From JAGXFP01 sp039714535 (GTDB lineage Bacteria; Desulfobacterota; Desulfobulbia; Desulfobulbales; JAGXFP01): 8,126 bases of DNA. The notes under the pieces were generated by a model. That model searched no databases, was not told where the DNA came from, and saw nothing but the letters and a program-made list of their open reading frames with translations. Made by a program: the position numbers and the translations under genes. Below, piece after piece: positions 1 to 6,949 of this stretch; the first letter of the stretch is position 1; every line of letters begins with the position of its first letter. The stretch covers positions 1 through 8,126 of the forward strand of contig JBDLJC010000076.1 of the NCBI GenBank assembly GCA_039714535.1, written 5' to 3'.

Positions 1-84
1 TCAGTGAATGGTGAAATTAATGTCACAAAGAGTGCTTTTTCTGTCGGACGATGATAACGGGCCGGCGAGTTGGTCGGGAGATAA
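1..84 (+). other. Leader upstream of ftsH, possibly the end of an upstream gene
   Basis: No complete gene can be assigned here. One frame is open from the window edge to a TGA at 52-54 and could be the tail of an upstream + strand gene. A second frame has an ATG at 8 and runs 26 codons to a TGA at 86-88, which overlaps the first ftsH ATG in an ATGA arrangement. That overlap would fit translational coupling, but the peptide is too short to recognise and has no visible ribosome-binding site in the window. No clear -35/-10 pair is visible, so ftsH may be transcribed from further upstream. Confidence 0.3.
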
Positions 85-1905
85 ATGATGGTTGCTTTCA
101 TCCGGGTATTATACTTCCTTTTCATTACGGCAATAGTGGTCGGTTCCGGGCTTATTTTCTGGAACCTTGAACACAGTAGTCCGGAAATCAGCTATAACGA
201 GTTTCTGACTTCCCTGAAAAATGATGAAATTTCCGAGATAAGATTCCAGGGACGGGAAGTCAGCCTGACGGATGTTTATAAGCGTAAATATTCAACCTAT
301 GTGCCGGACATTGAGGTAATTCTGCCGATCATTAGCGAGAAGAAAATCAATGTCTACGGGCAGAATGAGAAGAAATCTCTTTGGTGGAATCTGCTGTCCG
401 TTACGGTACCGGTAATAGTGATCATGCTGGCCTGGTTCGCTCTTGCCCGGCGGCAGACAGCAGAGGAAACCTCTGATTTTGCCAAAGATAAAGCATCTTT
501 TGCCCGTGCCGCCCGCCAGGTCACTTTTCGCGATGTAAGCGGCATCCCCGAGGCGAAGGGGGAACTTCTTGAAGTTATCGATTTTCTCCAGAACCCCAGA
601 AAATACAGCAGGCTGGGTGCCGTGATCCCCAAGGGGGTTTTGTTTCAAGGGCCTCCTGGCACCGGCAAGACTCTCCTGGCCAGGGCGGTTGCCGGCGAGG
701 CCGGGGTCCCTTTCTTCAGTATCAGCGGCTCCGATTTTGTTGAGATGTTTGTCGGTGTAGGCGCCTCCCGGGTACGGGAACTTTTCAAGGAAGCGAAAAA
801 GAACAAGCCCTGCATAATTTTCATCGATGAAATTGATGCGGTTGGCGGTCATCGCGGCGGCTCAGGCATGGCCGGTGGTCAGGAAGAGCGGGGCCAGACC
901 CTCAATGCCCTGCTCGTTGAGATGGACGGTTTTGATTCGGATGACAATATTATAGTTCTGGCCGCAACGAACAGGCCCGATATTCTCGATCCCGCCCTCC
1001 TGCGCCCGGGGCGTTTTGACCGGGTGGTAAACGTTCTGCCACCCGACATCAAAGGAAGGAAAAAGATCCTGGCTGTCCACACCAGGAAAATGGAACTGGA
1101 TAAAAGTGTGGACCTTGAGAGTATAGCCCGCAGCACCCCCGGTTTCACCGGGGCCGAACTGGCCAGCCTGGTCAACGAGGCCGCCCTGATTGCCGGACGG
1201 GATGACAAGAGCAGTATAAATCTGAATGATTTTGAAGTGGCCAAGGACAGAATCCTGATGGGGGTGGAACGCAAGGGATTGGTCATCAGTGAAAACGACA
1301 GGAAGACCATGGCTGTTCACGAAGCTGGTCATGCCCTGGTCGCGAGGTTTAGCCCGGAGGCGGATCCCCTTCATAAAATTACTATTATTCCGCGGGGCCG
1401 GGCGATGGGACATACCCAGCAGATGCCCATGCAGGACCGCCACGCCTACTCGAGCAGTTATCTCAAGAGCCGGGTTACGATAATGATGGGCGGGCGGGCC
1501 GCAGAGGAAGTCCTCCTTAACCAGAAGACGACCGGCGCCGAAAAAGATCTCCAGCAGGCCATCGAACTGGCTTCAAGCATGGTTGGTAAATGGGGGATGA
1601 GCGATGCCGTCGGCCCGATGGCCTATCTTCAGGGGCAAGGCGGATTCCTGGGTGAGACAGGGAGCTATTCCCGTAGTTTCAGCGAGGAGACGGCCCGGTT
1701 AATTGATCTTGAAATCAGGAAGCTGGTGGAAGAATGTTACGAAGATGCCCGGATGCTTCTGGAAAAGGAAAAAACGTTCCTTAAGCAATTGAGTGAGGCC
1801 CTGCTTGATTCCGAGACCCTTGACCGTGAAGAGATGGAAATCATTCACGAGTGCTCGGTCAGGAAGGCAACAGTGAAAAAAGCGCCGGCGGATTATAACA
1901 CTTAA
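85..1905 (+). CDS. ftsH: ATP-dependent zinc metalloprotease FtsH
   Basis: This is a membrane-anchored AAA+ protease that unfolds and degrades damaged or unassembled inner-membrane proteins and some cytoplasmic regulators; the family forms hexamers with catalytic domains in the cytoplasm. At 606 aa it is near the usual 600-650. A first membrane span lies at about residues 6-27, a roughly 70-residue periplasmic domain follows, and a second span lies at about 102-120. The AAA module has Walker A GPPGTGKT at 189-196, the aromatic pore motif FVG at 222-224, Walker B with D248/E249, and a second region of homology at 295-313 with candidate arginine fingers R310 and R313. The protease domain has HEAGH at 412-416 and a likely third zinc ligand, D488, in TTGAEKDL. 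All key residues are present, so it should be active. Tandem ATGs lie at 85 and 88; GGGAG at 76-80 is 4 nt from the first and 7 nt from the second, so the true start may be 88. Departures from the commonest FtsH sequence, such as ERGQTLN for EREQTLN, hint at a paralogue (inference). The cytochrome gene follows after 51 bases. Confidence 0.96.
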   Translation: MMVAFIRVLYFLFITAIVVGSGLIFWNLEHSSPEISYNEFLTSLKNDEISEIRFQGREVSLTDVYKRKYSTYVPDIEVILPIISEKKINVYGQNEKKSLWWNLLSVTVPVIVIMLAWFALARRQTAEETSDFAKDKASFARAARQVTFRDVSGIPEAKGELLEVIDFLQNPRKYSRLGAVIPKGVLFQGPPGTGKTLLARAVAGEAGVPFFSISGSDFVEMFVGVGASRVRELFKEAKKNKPCIIFIDEIDAVGGHRGGSGMAGGQEERGQTLNALLVEMDGFDSDDNIIVLAATNRPDILDPALLRPGRFDRVVNVLPPDIKGRKKILAVHTRKMELDKSVDLESIARSTPGFTGAELASLVNEAALIAGRDDKSSINLNDFEVAKDRILMGVERKGLVISENDRKTMAVHEAGHALVARFSPEADPLHKITIIPRGRAMGHTQQMPMQDRHAYSSSYLKSRVTIMMGGRAAEEVLLNQKTTGAEKDLQQAIELASSMVGKWGMSDAVGPMAYLQGQGGFLGETGSYSRSFSEETARLIDLEIRKLVEECYEDARMLLEKEKTFLKQLSEALLDSETLDREEMEIIHECSVRKATVKKAPADYNT

Positions 1906-1956
1906 CTGATCGTTTGAGCAGGGGACCCACGCCCATCCTGCCGCAATGGAAATAGT

Positions 1957-3411
1957 ATGAACAAGTATTTCGAGTTGATAATGGATTTCCTGAAGATCCT
2001 GGTTCGCAGCAGGGTGTCAATGGCCGGGGCGGTGGTGTCCGGCCTGATTTTTCCCGTGCTGGTGGTTTTACTGTTTATCGATATGCAGGGGATAGTCCAG
2101 AACCCCTATTTCGGTTTTCTGATCTACATGGTAATGGGGCCGCTTTTCGTCATCGGCCTGCTTACCGTTCTGGTCGGGCAATTCCTGTTCAGGGACCGGG
2201 AGGAAATAGGGCTTTTCACCCTGGAATACATCAGGGAACAGTTCAACATGCCCGGTCGTTTCATTCGGGTCAGGAAGTTGATCTACATCTCATCCACCCT
2301 GGGTTTTTTCACCCTGATTGTTATAGTCGTTGTTTCATACACCGGTTTTCGCTATACGGAAACGATCGGCTTTTGCGGGCAGTTCTGTCATGACGTCATG
2401 GAACCCCAGTATATTTCCCACCAGAATTCGCCCCATTCCAGAATCGCCTGTGTCAAATGCCATATCAGCGGCAGTTCGGACCTGGTAACCAGATCGAAGG
2501 TCTCCGGGGTGACCATGATTTTCTCAACGGTTCTTGGTCGGTATGAGCGGCCGATCAAGAATCCCGTTCACTCACTCCGGCCTGATCGGGAGGTTTGTGA
2601 GCAGTGCCATCGCCCGGAAGTGTTCCATGGGGACAAGTTATATATTAAAGATTATTTTCTTGCCGATGAGCAAAATACCCGTGTCCAGACGGTCCTGCTG
2701 ATGAGGATCGGTTCCAGCGGCTATCGTGATCGGCTGGCCCAGGGTATCCACTGGCACGTTTCTCCGGACCATAAAACCTATTACCGGTCAGCCAGAGATG
2801 ATCAGGACAGGATCACCGAAGTCAAGCTGGTGGATCATGATGGGAGTGTATTTATCTTTAAAAACAAAGAGGAGCCGCTGGACAGGGAGCTTGGCGAAGA
2901 GGATTATCGGTTGATGGATTGCATGGACTGTCATAATCGTCCGACCCATGTCTTTTTACCTGCTTCCGAGGCGGTTGACCGCAAGATAGCGATGGGGGCT
3001 ATCGCCAGGACCCTGCCTTTTATTAAAAAAGTTGCCTTGGAAGTTATCCTTCAGAAGTATGACAGCAAGGCCCAGGCCCGCAGGCGGATTGCGGAAGGAA
3101 TTGAAGGGTGGTACGCTGAAAATCGCCCGGATGTCCCCGTAGAGAGGAAGACAGAGCTTGATCAGGCAGTTAATGTTATTTATCAGGCCTGGGCCGAGAA
3201 TGTTTTCCCGGAGATGGGCATCGGCTGGGAGACTTACCGCAACAACCTGGCCCATGAATCCGGAAACGGTTGTTTCCGCTGTCACTCCGATAGTTATCAG
3301 ACCACGGAGGGTAGGGGGATCCCGAATAACTGCGACCTGTGCCATTATATTTTGGCGGAAAAGCAGCCTTCGCCGGATATCATGCGGATTCTGCATGGCG
3401 AAAAAATTTGA
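1957..3411 (+). CDS. Six-haem inner-membrane c-type cytochrome, NapC/NirT-like
   Basis: This is probably a quinol-oxidising electron-transfer protein anchored in the inner membrane, with its haems in the periplasm. Three hydrophobic spans lie at about residues 21-42, 52-77 and 108-128. The loop between spans 2 and 3 is rich in Arg and Lys, which places it in the cytoplasm and the 350-residue C-terminal part in the periplasm. Six covalent haem sites are visible: C140-H145 (Cys-x3-Cys-His), C165-H169, C214-H218, C322-H326, C439-H443 and C459-H463. M148, in HDVMEP just after the first site, is a candidate axial ligand by analogy with the NapC/NrfH family. Long haem-free stretches separate sites 3 and 4 (about 100 residues) and sites 4 and 5 (about 110). 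The three-span NapC-type layout recalls ImcH of Geobacter, which I recall as having seven haems, so orthology is not claimed. The start is the ATG at 1957 with only a weak GGA at 1948-1950. The close spacing to ftsH suggests co-transcription. Cytochrome identity is certain; electron partner and acceptor are unknown. Confidence 0.92.
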   Translation: MNKYFELIMDFLKILVRSRVSMAGAVVSGLIFPVLVVLLFIDMQGIVQNPYFGFLIYMVMGPLFVIGLLTVLVGQFLFRDREEIGLFTLEYIREQFNMPGRFIRVRKLIYISSTLGFFTLIVIVVVSYTGFRYTETIGFCGQFCHDVMEPQYISHQNSPHSRIACVKCHISGSSDLVTRSKVSGVTMIFSTVLGRYERPIKNPVHSLRPDREVCEQCHRPEVFHGDKLYIKDYFLADEQNTRVQTVLLMRIGSSGYRDRLAQGIHWHVSPDHKTYYRSARDDQDRITEVKLVDHDGSVFIFKNKEEPLDRELGEEDYRLMDCMDCHNRPTHVFLPASEAVDRKIAMGAIARTLPFIKKVALEVILQKYDSKAQARRRIAEGIEGWYAENRPDVPVERKTELDQAVNVIYQAWAENVFPEMGIGWETYRNNLAHESGNGCFRCHSDSYQTTEGRGIPNNCDLCHYILAEKQPSPDIMRILHGEKI

Positions 3412-3449
3412 GTGGTTGAAATAGTATCTCGCCTGACAGGTGAAACAGG

Positions 3450-3477
3450 TTGACTTTTTACCGGTGGAATTGATAAT
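3450..3477 (+). promoter_or_regulatory. Candidate sigma70-type promoter for the TPR-protein gene
   Basis: TTGACT at 3450-3455 (5 of 6 to consensus) and GATAAT at 3472-3477 (5 of 6) are separated by 16 bases. The downstream stretch to about 3510 is markedly AT-rich. Transcription from here would give a leader of roughly 95-100 nt that contains the hairpin at 3515-3536. Read by eye; no other element in the gap looks as good. Confidence 0.55.
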
Positions 3478-3514
3478 TAATTTTAATATACTTCATTTGT
3501 ATTCTTAAATATTC

Positions 3515-3536
3515 GTCCCCGTCGGTTGACGGGGAC
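3515..3536 (+). promoter_or_regulatory. Perfect 9-bp hairpin in the leader of the TPR gene
   Basis: GTCCCCGTC (3515-3523), a four-base loop GGTT, and GACGGGGAC (3528-3536) form a perfect GC-rich stem. It lies between the candidate promoter and the ribosome-binding site AGGGGA at 3572-3577. No run of T follows on either strand, so it is not a standard intrinsic terminator. It could stabilise the 5' end of the mRNA, serve as an RNA- or DNA-binding site, or be an atypical terminator for the cytochrome gene. The structure is seen directly; its role is unknown. Confidence 0.5.
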
Positions 3537-3580
3537 CAGTCGATTAGTAAAAAGCAAGAAGAGACATATACAGGGGAAAT

Positions 3581-5704
3581 ATGGATCCAAAAGAACAGGC
3601 TAAGCAGCTGGTTAAAGAAGCCGAAGAGTTGACGGCAAAAGATTTACGGGCTGCACTGGCAAAATTTCGTGAGGCAATTCTCCTTGATTCTGATTATCCG
3701 GAACTTGAAGATGAAATATTTCTCCGGGAAGACGCCATCAGCAAATTGGATGGGGTTCTCGAATTTATCGTAAAGCTTCTCCGGGAAGGCAAAGAGTACC
3801 AGGCATGCCAGATGCTGAAGGATCTGCCTGACAATTATGTAATTCAGGATAAAAGCGGCCTTGTCAAAAACCTGAGTGAAAATATTGCCAAGGTGGAGCG
3901 TCTGATCCTGGAGGCAAAAAGCCTGCCGCCCACCGGCAGGAAAAATGCTCTTGTCCTGCTAGACAAAGCAACCAAGTTGTTGCCGGATTATCCGGGGTTG
4001 CAGGAACATATCGAAGCCTTCAAGAATGTTTCCAAAAAAATGGAATCTTTCATTCTTGCGATCGTGGAGGCCCTCAAAACCGAAGATACTGCGCAAGCTA
4101 GAAAAGTATTGGGAGAATTCAAGGCGGCCTATCCCAACGATACCAATCTCAGCAAGTGCGAGGTGGCGATCAGGAATAAAGAGCGGGAAATTGATCAGAA
4201 ACGCTATGTTCGAATGGGATTTATAAAAAGGTTGGTTGGAGTTCTTGTTGTGTCGGCCGTATTTGTCGCTTATGGGGCCTATGAGATAAAGATGGTGACC
4301 GAGGCCGGGAAAGAGTGGAAGCAGGTGAGTCAGTTGCTGGCTGACAAGAAGTTCAGCGAAACCCAAGCCGGTTGCCGGGCAATTGTTGCCAGACTTGGTA
4401 GAGTCCGGCTCCTGTTCCAGACGAAAAAGCAGGAACTTCTGACCCAGGTCGATGAAATACTCAATCTGGAAAGCGTCATCAAGGGGGCTCAGGGACAGAT
4501 CCTTTTCGACGGCGATTATATTCCTAAAAAGAATCTGGCCGAAGCCAAAAGAATCAGTGAGATTTCTCAAGCTGCAGATGGACTGGCCAAGACAGGCAAG
4601 TTTAAGAGGGCCATCAAAAAATACGAAGAGGCGCTGGTGGAGACGGCAAAAGTAGAAAAAGAGCTGGCTGCCAAGATCGGCGAGGGGATCAATCTCTCCA
4701 TCAGACATTGTTATGAATCGATAATCAATGACCTGCTCAGTAAGGCCAACGCGCTGAAGTTGCGGAAGTCATTTGATGTAGCCTTGGACAAGGTAGAGGA
4801 AGCAGCCCGGGAGGCTGAAAGGGGAGGTCTGACCGGCAAGGATCCCGTTGCCGTGGAGATTGCCAGCTTCAGGGGGAAAATTTTCAGGGGTAAGTTGAAG
4901 GACCTGATCTTGTCCGGGAACAAGATTTTCAAATCAGGTAATTATGCTGTGGCGATAAAGGCATATAAACAATCACTTGCCTATGCCCGTGAGGTCGGGC
5001 TGGCTGATAAAAAACTTATTCGGCGGATCGATGAACTGATCAATAAGAGCAAGGTTAACGGTCTGCTGGCAGCCGGTGAGAATTATTATCAGGCATCACA
5101 GTGGCCGGAAGCCGCGAAGCTCTACAAGAGCGGGCTCAAACTTGCTGGGGAGAAGGGGATCAGCGATCTGCTCTCCATAAAAAACGCCAGGTATAACCTG
5201 CCACGGGCGGAAAAGATGGGAGTGACTGCAGTCCTTGCCCGGAAGAACAGCCAGGGGAGGCAGCAACTTAAGGCAAATGAATGGGGGAAGGCCCGGGAGG
5301 TATTCAGTAGCGGCGTTTCGTATGGTAACAATAGCCGTTATGCCGAAGACAGGGATGTTGTCGCCAATCTTAAGAAGCTTAAAGCCGGGCTCGCTGAAGC
5401 TGAAGAGAGAATATTTATCGATGGTCGGAAAGAGTACCTGCAAACGAGATATGCTAGAATTATACGAAGGGTTTTTGGCCTGAGCGGCCAGGCGGCAATG
5501 CTTAACCCGGAGATAGTTCTGCTGACCGGTGACAAGCAGACCCTGAAGTTCAGTATCTCTGCCATGTCCTATGCCAAAAAGGGAGGCCAGGGCAAATATT
5601 CCCGTTATGAGATAGTCTATGCCCTTGACCGGAATAATGGTTCATGGGGAGTGGTCAACAAGTCAAGCGACAGCAAGGTTGCTGCCGATAAGGCCTATAA
5701 TTAG
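3581..5704 (+). CDS. Bitopic membrane protein with TPR-like repeats, unknown function
   Basis: I do not recognise a named family. The 707-residue product has one hydrophobic segment at about residues 217-234, preceded by basic residues (R208, R211, K216, R217), so the N-terminal 215 residues are probably cytoplasmic and the C-terminal 470 periplasmic. No signal peptide is present. The cytoplasmic part is helical and appears to contain a module repeated with an offset of 98 residues (about 22-108 and 120-206), with a shared DYP at 38-40 and 136-138. The periplasmic part has TPR-like helical pairs near 336-357, 446-473, 499-526 and 559-582, each with the typical A/G, Y/F and A spacing. The last 65 residues look beta-rich, ending in an alternating Y-E-I-V-Y and W-G-V-V pattern. 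The start at ATG 3581 is supported by AGGGGA at 3572-3577. TPR proteins usually act as protein-binding scaffolds; a scaffold linking the two faces of the inner membrane is inference. Its own promoter suggests it is independent of the cytochrome gene. Confidence 0.85.
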   Translation: MDPKEQAKQLVKEAEELTAKDLRAALAKFREAILLDSDYPELEDEIFLREDAISKLDGVLEFIVKLLREGKEYQACQMLKDLPDNYVIQDKSGLVKNLSENIAKVERLILEAKSLPPTGRKNALVLLDKATKLLPDYPGLQEHIEAFKNVSKKMESFILAIVEALKTEDTAQARKVLGEFKAAYPNDTNLSKCEVAIRNKEREIDQKRYVRMGFIKRLVGVLVVSAVFVAYGAYEIKMVTEAGKEWKQVSQLLADKKFSETQAGCRAIVARLGRVRLLFQTKKQELLTQVDEILNLESVIKGAQGQILFDGDYIPKKNLAEAKRISEISQAADGLAKTGKFKRAIKKYEEALVETAKVEKELAAKIGEGINLSIRHCYESIINDLLSKANALKLRKSFDVALDKVEEAAREAERGGLTGKDPVAVEIASFRGKIFRGKLKDLILSGNKIFKSGNYAVAIKAYKQSLAYAREVGLADKKLIRRIDELINKSKVNGLLAAGENYYQASQWPEAAKLYKSGLKLAGEKGISDLLSIKNARYNLPRAEKMGVTAVLARKNSQGRQQLKANEWGKAREVFSSGVSYGNNSRYAEDRDVVANLKKLKAGLAEAEERIFIDGRKEYLQTRYARIIRRVFGLSGQAAMLNPEIVLLTGDKQTLKFSISAMSYAKKGGQGKYSRYEIVYALDRNNGSWGVVNKSSDSKVAADKAYN

Positions 5705-5755
5705 CCAGGATATTTGACGAGAGTAGCTCTGGCGTATCCCAAGGGTTCTGTTTAA

Positions 5756-5763
5756 CCCCCCCC
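5756..5763. repeat. Run of eight C in the convergent intergenic region
   Basis: Eight consecutive C lie 52 bases after the stop of the TPR gene. The first few can pair with GGGTT at 5743-5747 (partner AACCC at 5754-5758) in a weak 5-bp hairpin. The tract lies outside every gene, so slippage there would not switch a reading frame. Confidence 0.6.
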
Positions 5764-5786
5764 TCGGAGTCGAAGTTTTATACCCT

Positions 5787-5806
5787 AAGGGCATCTGGGT
5801 GCCCTT
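5787..5806 (-). terminator. Hairpin at the end of the ATPase transcription unit, now behind the transposase
   Basis: AAGGGCA (5787-5793) and TGCCCTT (5800-5806) form a perfect 7-bp stem with a 6-base loop, so a stem can form in RNA from either strand. It sits between convergent genes. No clear T-run follows on either strand, so it is at best a weak or factor-assisted terminator. Before the IS insertion it began 12 nt after the ATPase stop codon; it now begins 12 nt after the transposase stop codon. Function as a terminator is inferred from position and stem. Confidence 0.35.
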
Positions 5807-5818
5807 CAAGTGGCAAAC

Positions 5819-5822
5819 CTAG
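5819..5822. repeat. CTAG target copy at the left IS junction
   Basis: The TA at 5820-5821 is one copy of the duplicated target dinucleotide. With the host C before it and the first IS base G after it, it reads CTAG. On the - strand, TA plus the host G forms the TAG stop of the transposase. Confidence 0.85.
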
Positions 5823-6916
5823 TGTCCCGCTTGGTTAGTGCCGTCATTTAATAACTGTTTTGCTCGATCGACAGAATCAATAATTGATTGGGCGCTTTTG
5901 GTCCATTTGAACGGCTTGGCACTGTCTGAATTATGAACCTTGATGAATCGGTGAATTTCATTGCGAAGCTCTTTGACACTTGTAAAAACTCCACGATAGA
6001 TTGAGCGTCGTTCTAGTTGTGCAAACCAGTTTTCAACGGCATTAAGCCATGAAGCGCTGGTGGGCGTGAAATGCATTATGAATCGAGGATTGGCCGCAAT
6101 CCATTTCTTGACCTCTGGAGTCTTGTGAGTACTGCTGTTATCCAAAATGATATGCAGGTCAAGATCTGGCGGCATTGATCGATTAATTTGACGTAGAAAA
6201 TCAAGAAATTCTTTGGCTCTGTGCCTTTTTGTAGTCCGCCCAATGACGTTGCCAGTCAACACGTCAAAAGCGGCGTACAAATTCGTGGTGCCATTGCGTT
6301 TATAATCATGAGTGCGGCGCTCTATTTGTCCAGGCTTGAGAGGAAGCATAGGCTGTGTACGATCCAATGCCTGAATTTGAGTTTTTTCATCAACAGATAA
6401 AATAACAGCATTGTCAGGAGGGTTCATATAGAGGCCGACCACATCAATGACTTTATCGGCAAACTGAGGATCATTGCTAATCTTAAACGTTTTGAGCCGA
6501 TGTGGCTTTAGAGCAGCGGTTTTCCAGATCTGTTGAACCTGCCAGTTGGTGATTCCGGCAGCTTTGGCCATGAGGCGTACACTCCAATGGGTTGCCTCAC
6601 GTGGAATGCGCTCAACAGTCATCTGCAAAACCTCTTTGATCTTTTCTTCAGAGAGCTTTCTTGGTTGCCCGCTACGTGGTCGGTCTTGAAGGCCATCAAG
6701 ACTTTGCTCTTTGAAACGCTTGCGCCATCGGTAAACTTTTCGAGTAGTTATGCCAAGATCAGTGGCTACCTCTTCTGATTTTTTACCGGCTGAAGTAAGG
6801 ATAATAATTTGTGCTCGTACAGCAATACTTTGAGCTGTTTTAGGGGATCTCAACAAAGCATCAAGTGCCTGTTGTTCCTCTACCGTAATAGTATAATTTT
6901 CATGTGTGCGTGCCAT
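5819..6916 (-). CDS. IS630-family DDE transposase
   Basis: The enzyme cuts and joins the ends of the element at TA targets. From the ATG at 6916 it is 365 aa. Residues 30-80 form a helix-turn-helix of the type seen in this family (EEVATDLGITTRKVYRWRKRF), followed by the basic linker RPRSGQPRK. The RNase H-like catalytic core has D176 in SVDEKTQIQ, D259 in ILDNSSTHK and E295 in SWLNAVENWF, with 35 residues between the second Asp and the Glu, so the triad is complete. An in-frame GTG at 6952 would add 12 residues, but it lies only 20 bases inside the IS end, and MART... resembles the usual start of such proteins, so 6916 is preferred. Neither start has a strong ribosome-binding site. The frame has no stop inside the element: its TAG at 5821-5819 is made of the duplicated TA and a host base. 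It lies in the same orientation as the upstream ATPase gene and could be read from its transcript. Confidence 0.95.
   Translation of the reverse strand: MARTHENYTITVEEQQALDALLRSPKTAQSIAVRAQIIILTSAGKKSEEVATDLGITTRKVYRWRKRFKEQSLDGLQDRPRSGQPRKLSEEKIKEVLQMTVERIPREATHWSVRLMAKAAGITNWQVQQIWKTAALKPHRLKTFKISNDPQFADKVIDVVGLYMNPPDNAVILSVDEKTQIQALDRTQPMLPLKPGQIERRTHDYKRNGTTNLYAAFDVLTGNVIGRTTKRHRAKEFLDFLRQINRSMPPDLDLHIILDNSSTHKTPEVKKWIAANPRFIMHFTPTSASWLNAVENWFAQLERRSIYRGVFTSVKELRNEIHRFIKVHNSDSAKPFKWTKSAQSIIDSVDRAKQLLNDGTNQAGH
5822..5846 (+). repeat. Left terminal inverted repeat of the IS
   Basis: The repeat starts GTGTCCCGCTTGGTTA and matches the reverse complement of the other end at 18 of 25 positions, with identical GTGT, TTGGTTA and GTCA blocks. 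It also encodes the last eight codons of the transposase. Confidence 0.85.
5875..5887. repeat. Subterminal 13-bp repeat, left copy
   Basis: AATCAATAATTGA occurs here and again at 6937-6949, near the two ends of the IS. This copy extends to AATCAA-TAA-TTGATT, a near-perfect palindrome, and lies inside the 3' part of the transposase gene. Possibly a transposase-binding site. Confidence 0.45.
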
Positions 6917-6936
6917 GTAGGCAATATACCACACCC

Positions 6937-6949
6937 AATCAATAATTGA
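6937..6949. repeat. Subterminal 13-bp repeat, right copy
   Basis: This is the same AATCAATAATTGA as at 5875-5887. It lies upstream of the transposase ATG and overlaps the inner three bases of the right terminal repeat. Because the motif is almost palindromic, the two copies also match as an inverted repeat (CCCAATCAAT, one mismatch, ATTGA). Confidence 0.45.

Noticed and set aside
292..1443. Long open frames on the - strand (292-852, 354-632, 862-1443, 879-1310)
   Set aside because: They lie wholly antisense to ftsH, whose conserved motifs fix the + strand frame. Their translations are low-complexity and match no recognisable family.
1918..1941. GCAGG...CCTGC inverted repeat between ftsH and the cytochrome gene
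   Set aside because: It is only 5 bp with a 14-base loop and no T-run, too weak to call a terminator.
2956..3396. 146-codon frame antisense to the cytochrome gene
   Set aside because: It is a shadow of the haem-motif-bearing + strand frame, and no conserved motif is seen.
3432..3459. CCTG...CAGG followed by CTTTTT after the cytochrome gene as an intrinsic terminator
   Set aside because: It is a 4-bp stem with a 10-base loop, and the T-run is separated from the stem by several bases. The same bases are better read as a -35 element.
3959..5565. Several antisense and alternative-frame open frames within the TPR gene
   Set aside because: The + strand 707-codon frame has a ribosome-binding site and repeat structure throughout; the others are shadows.
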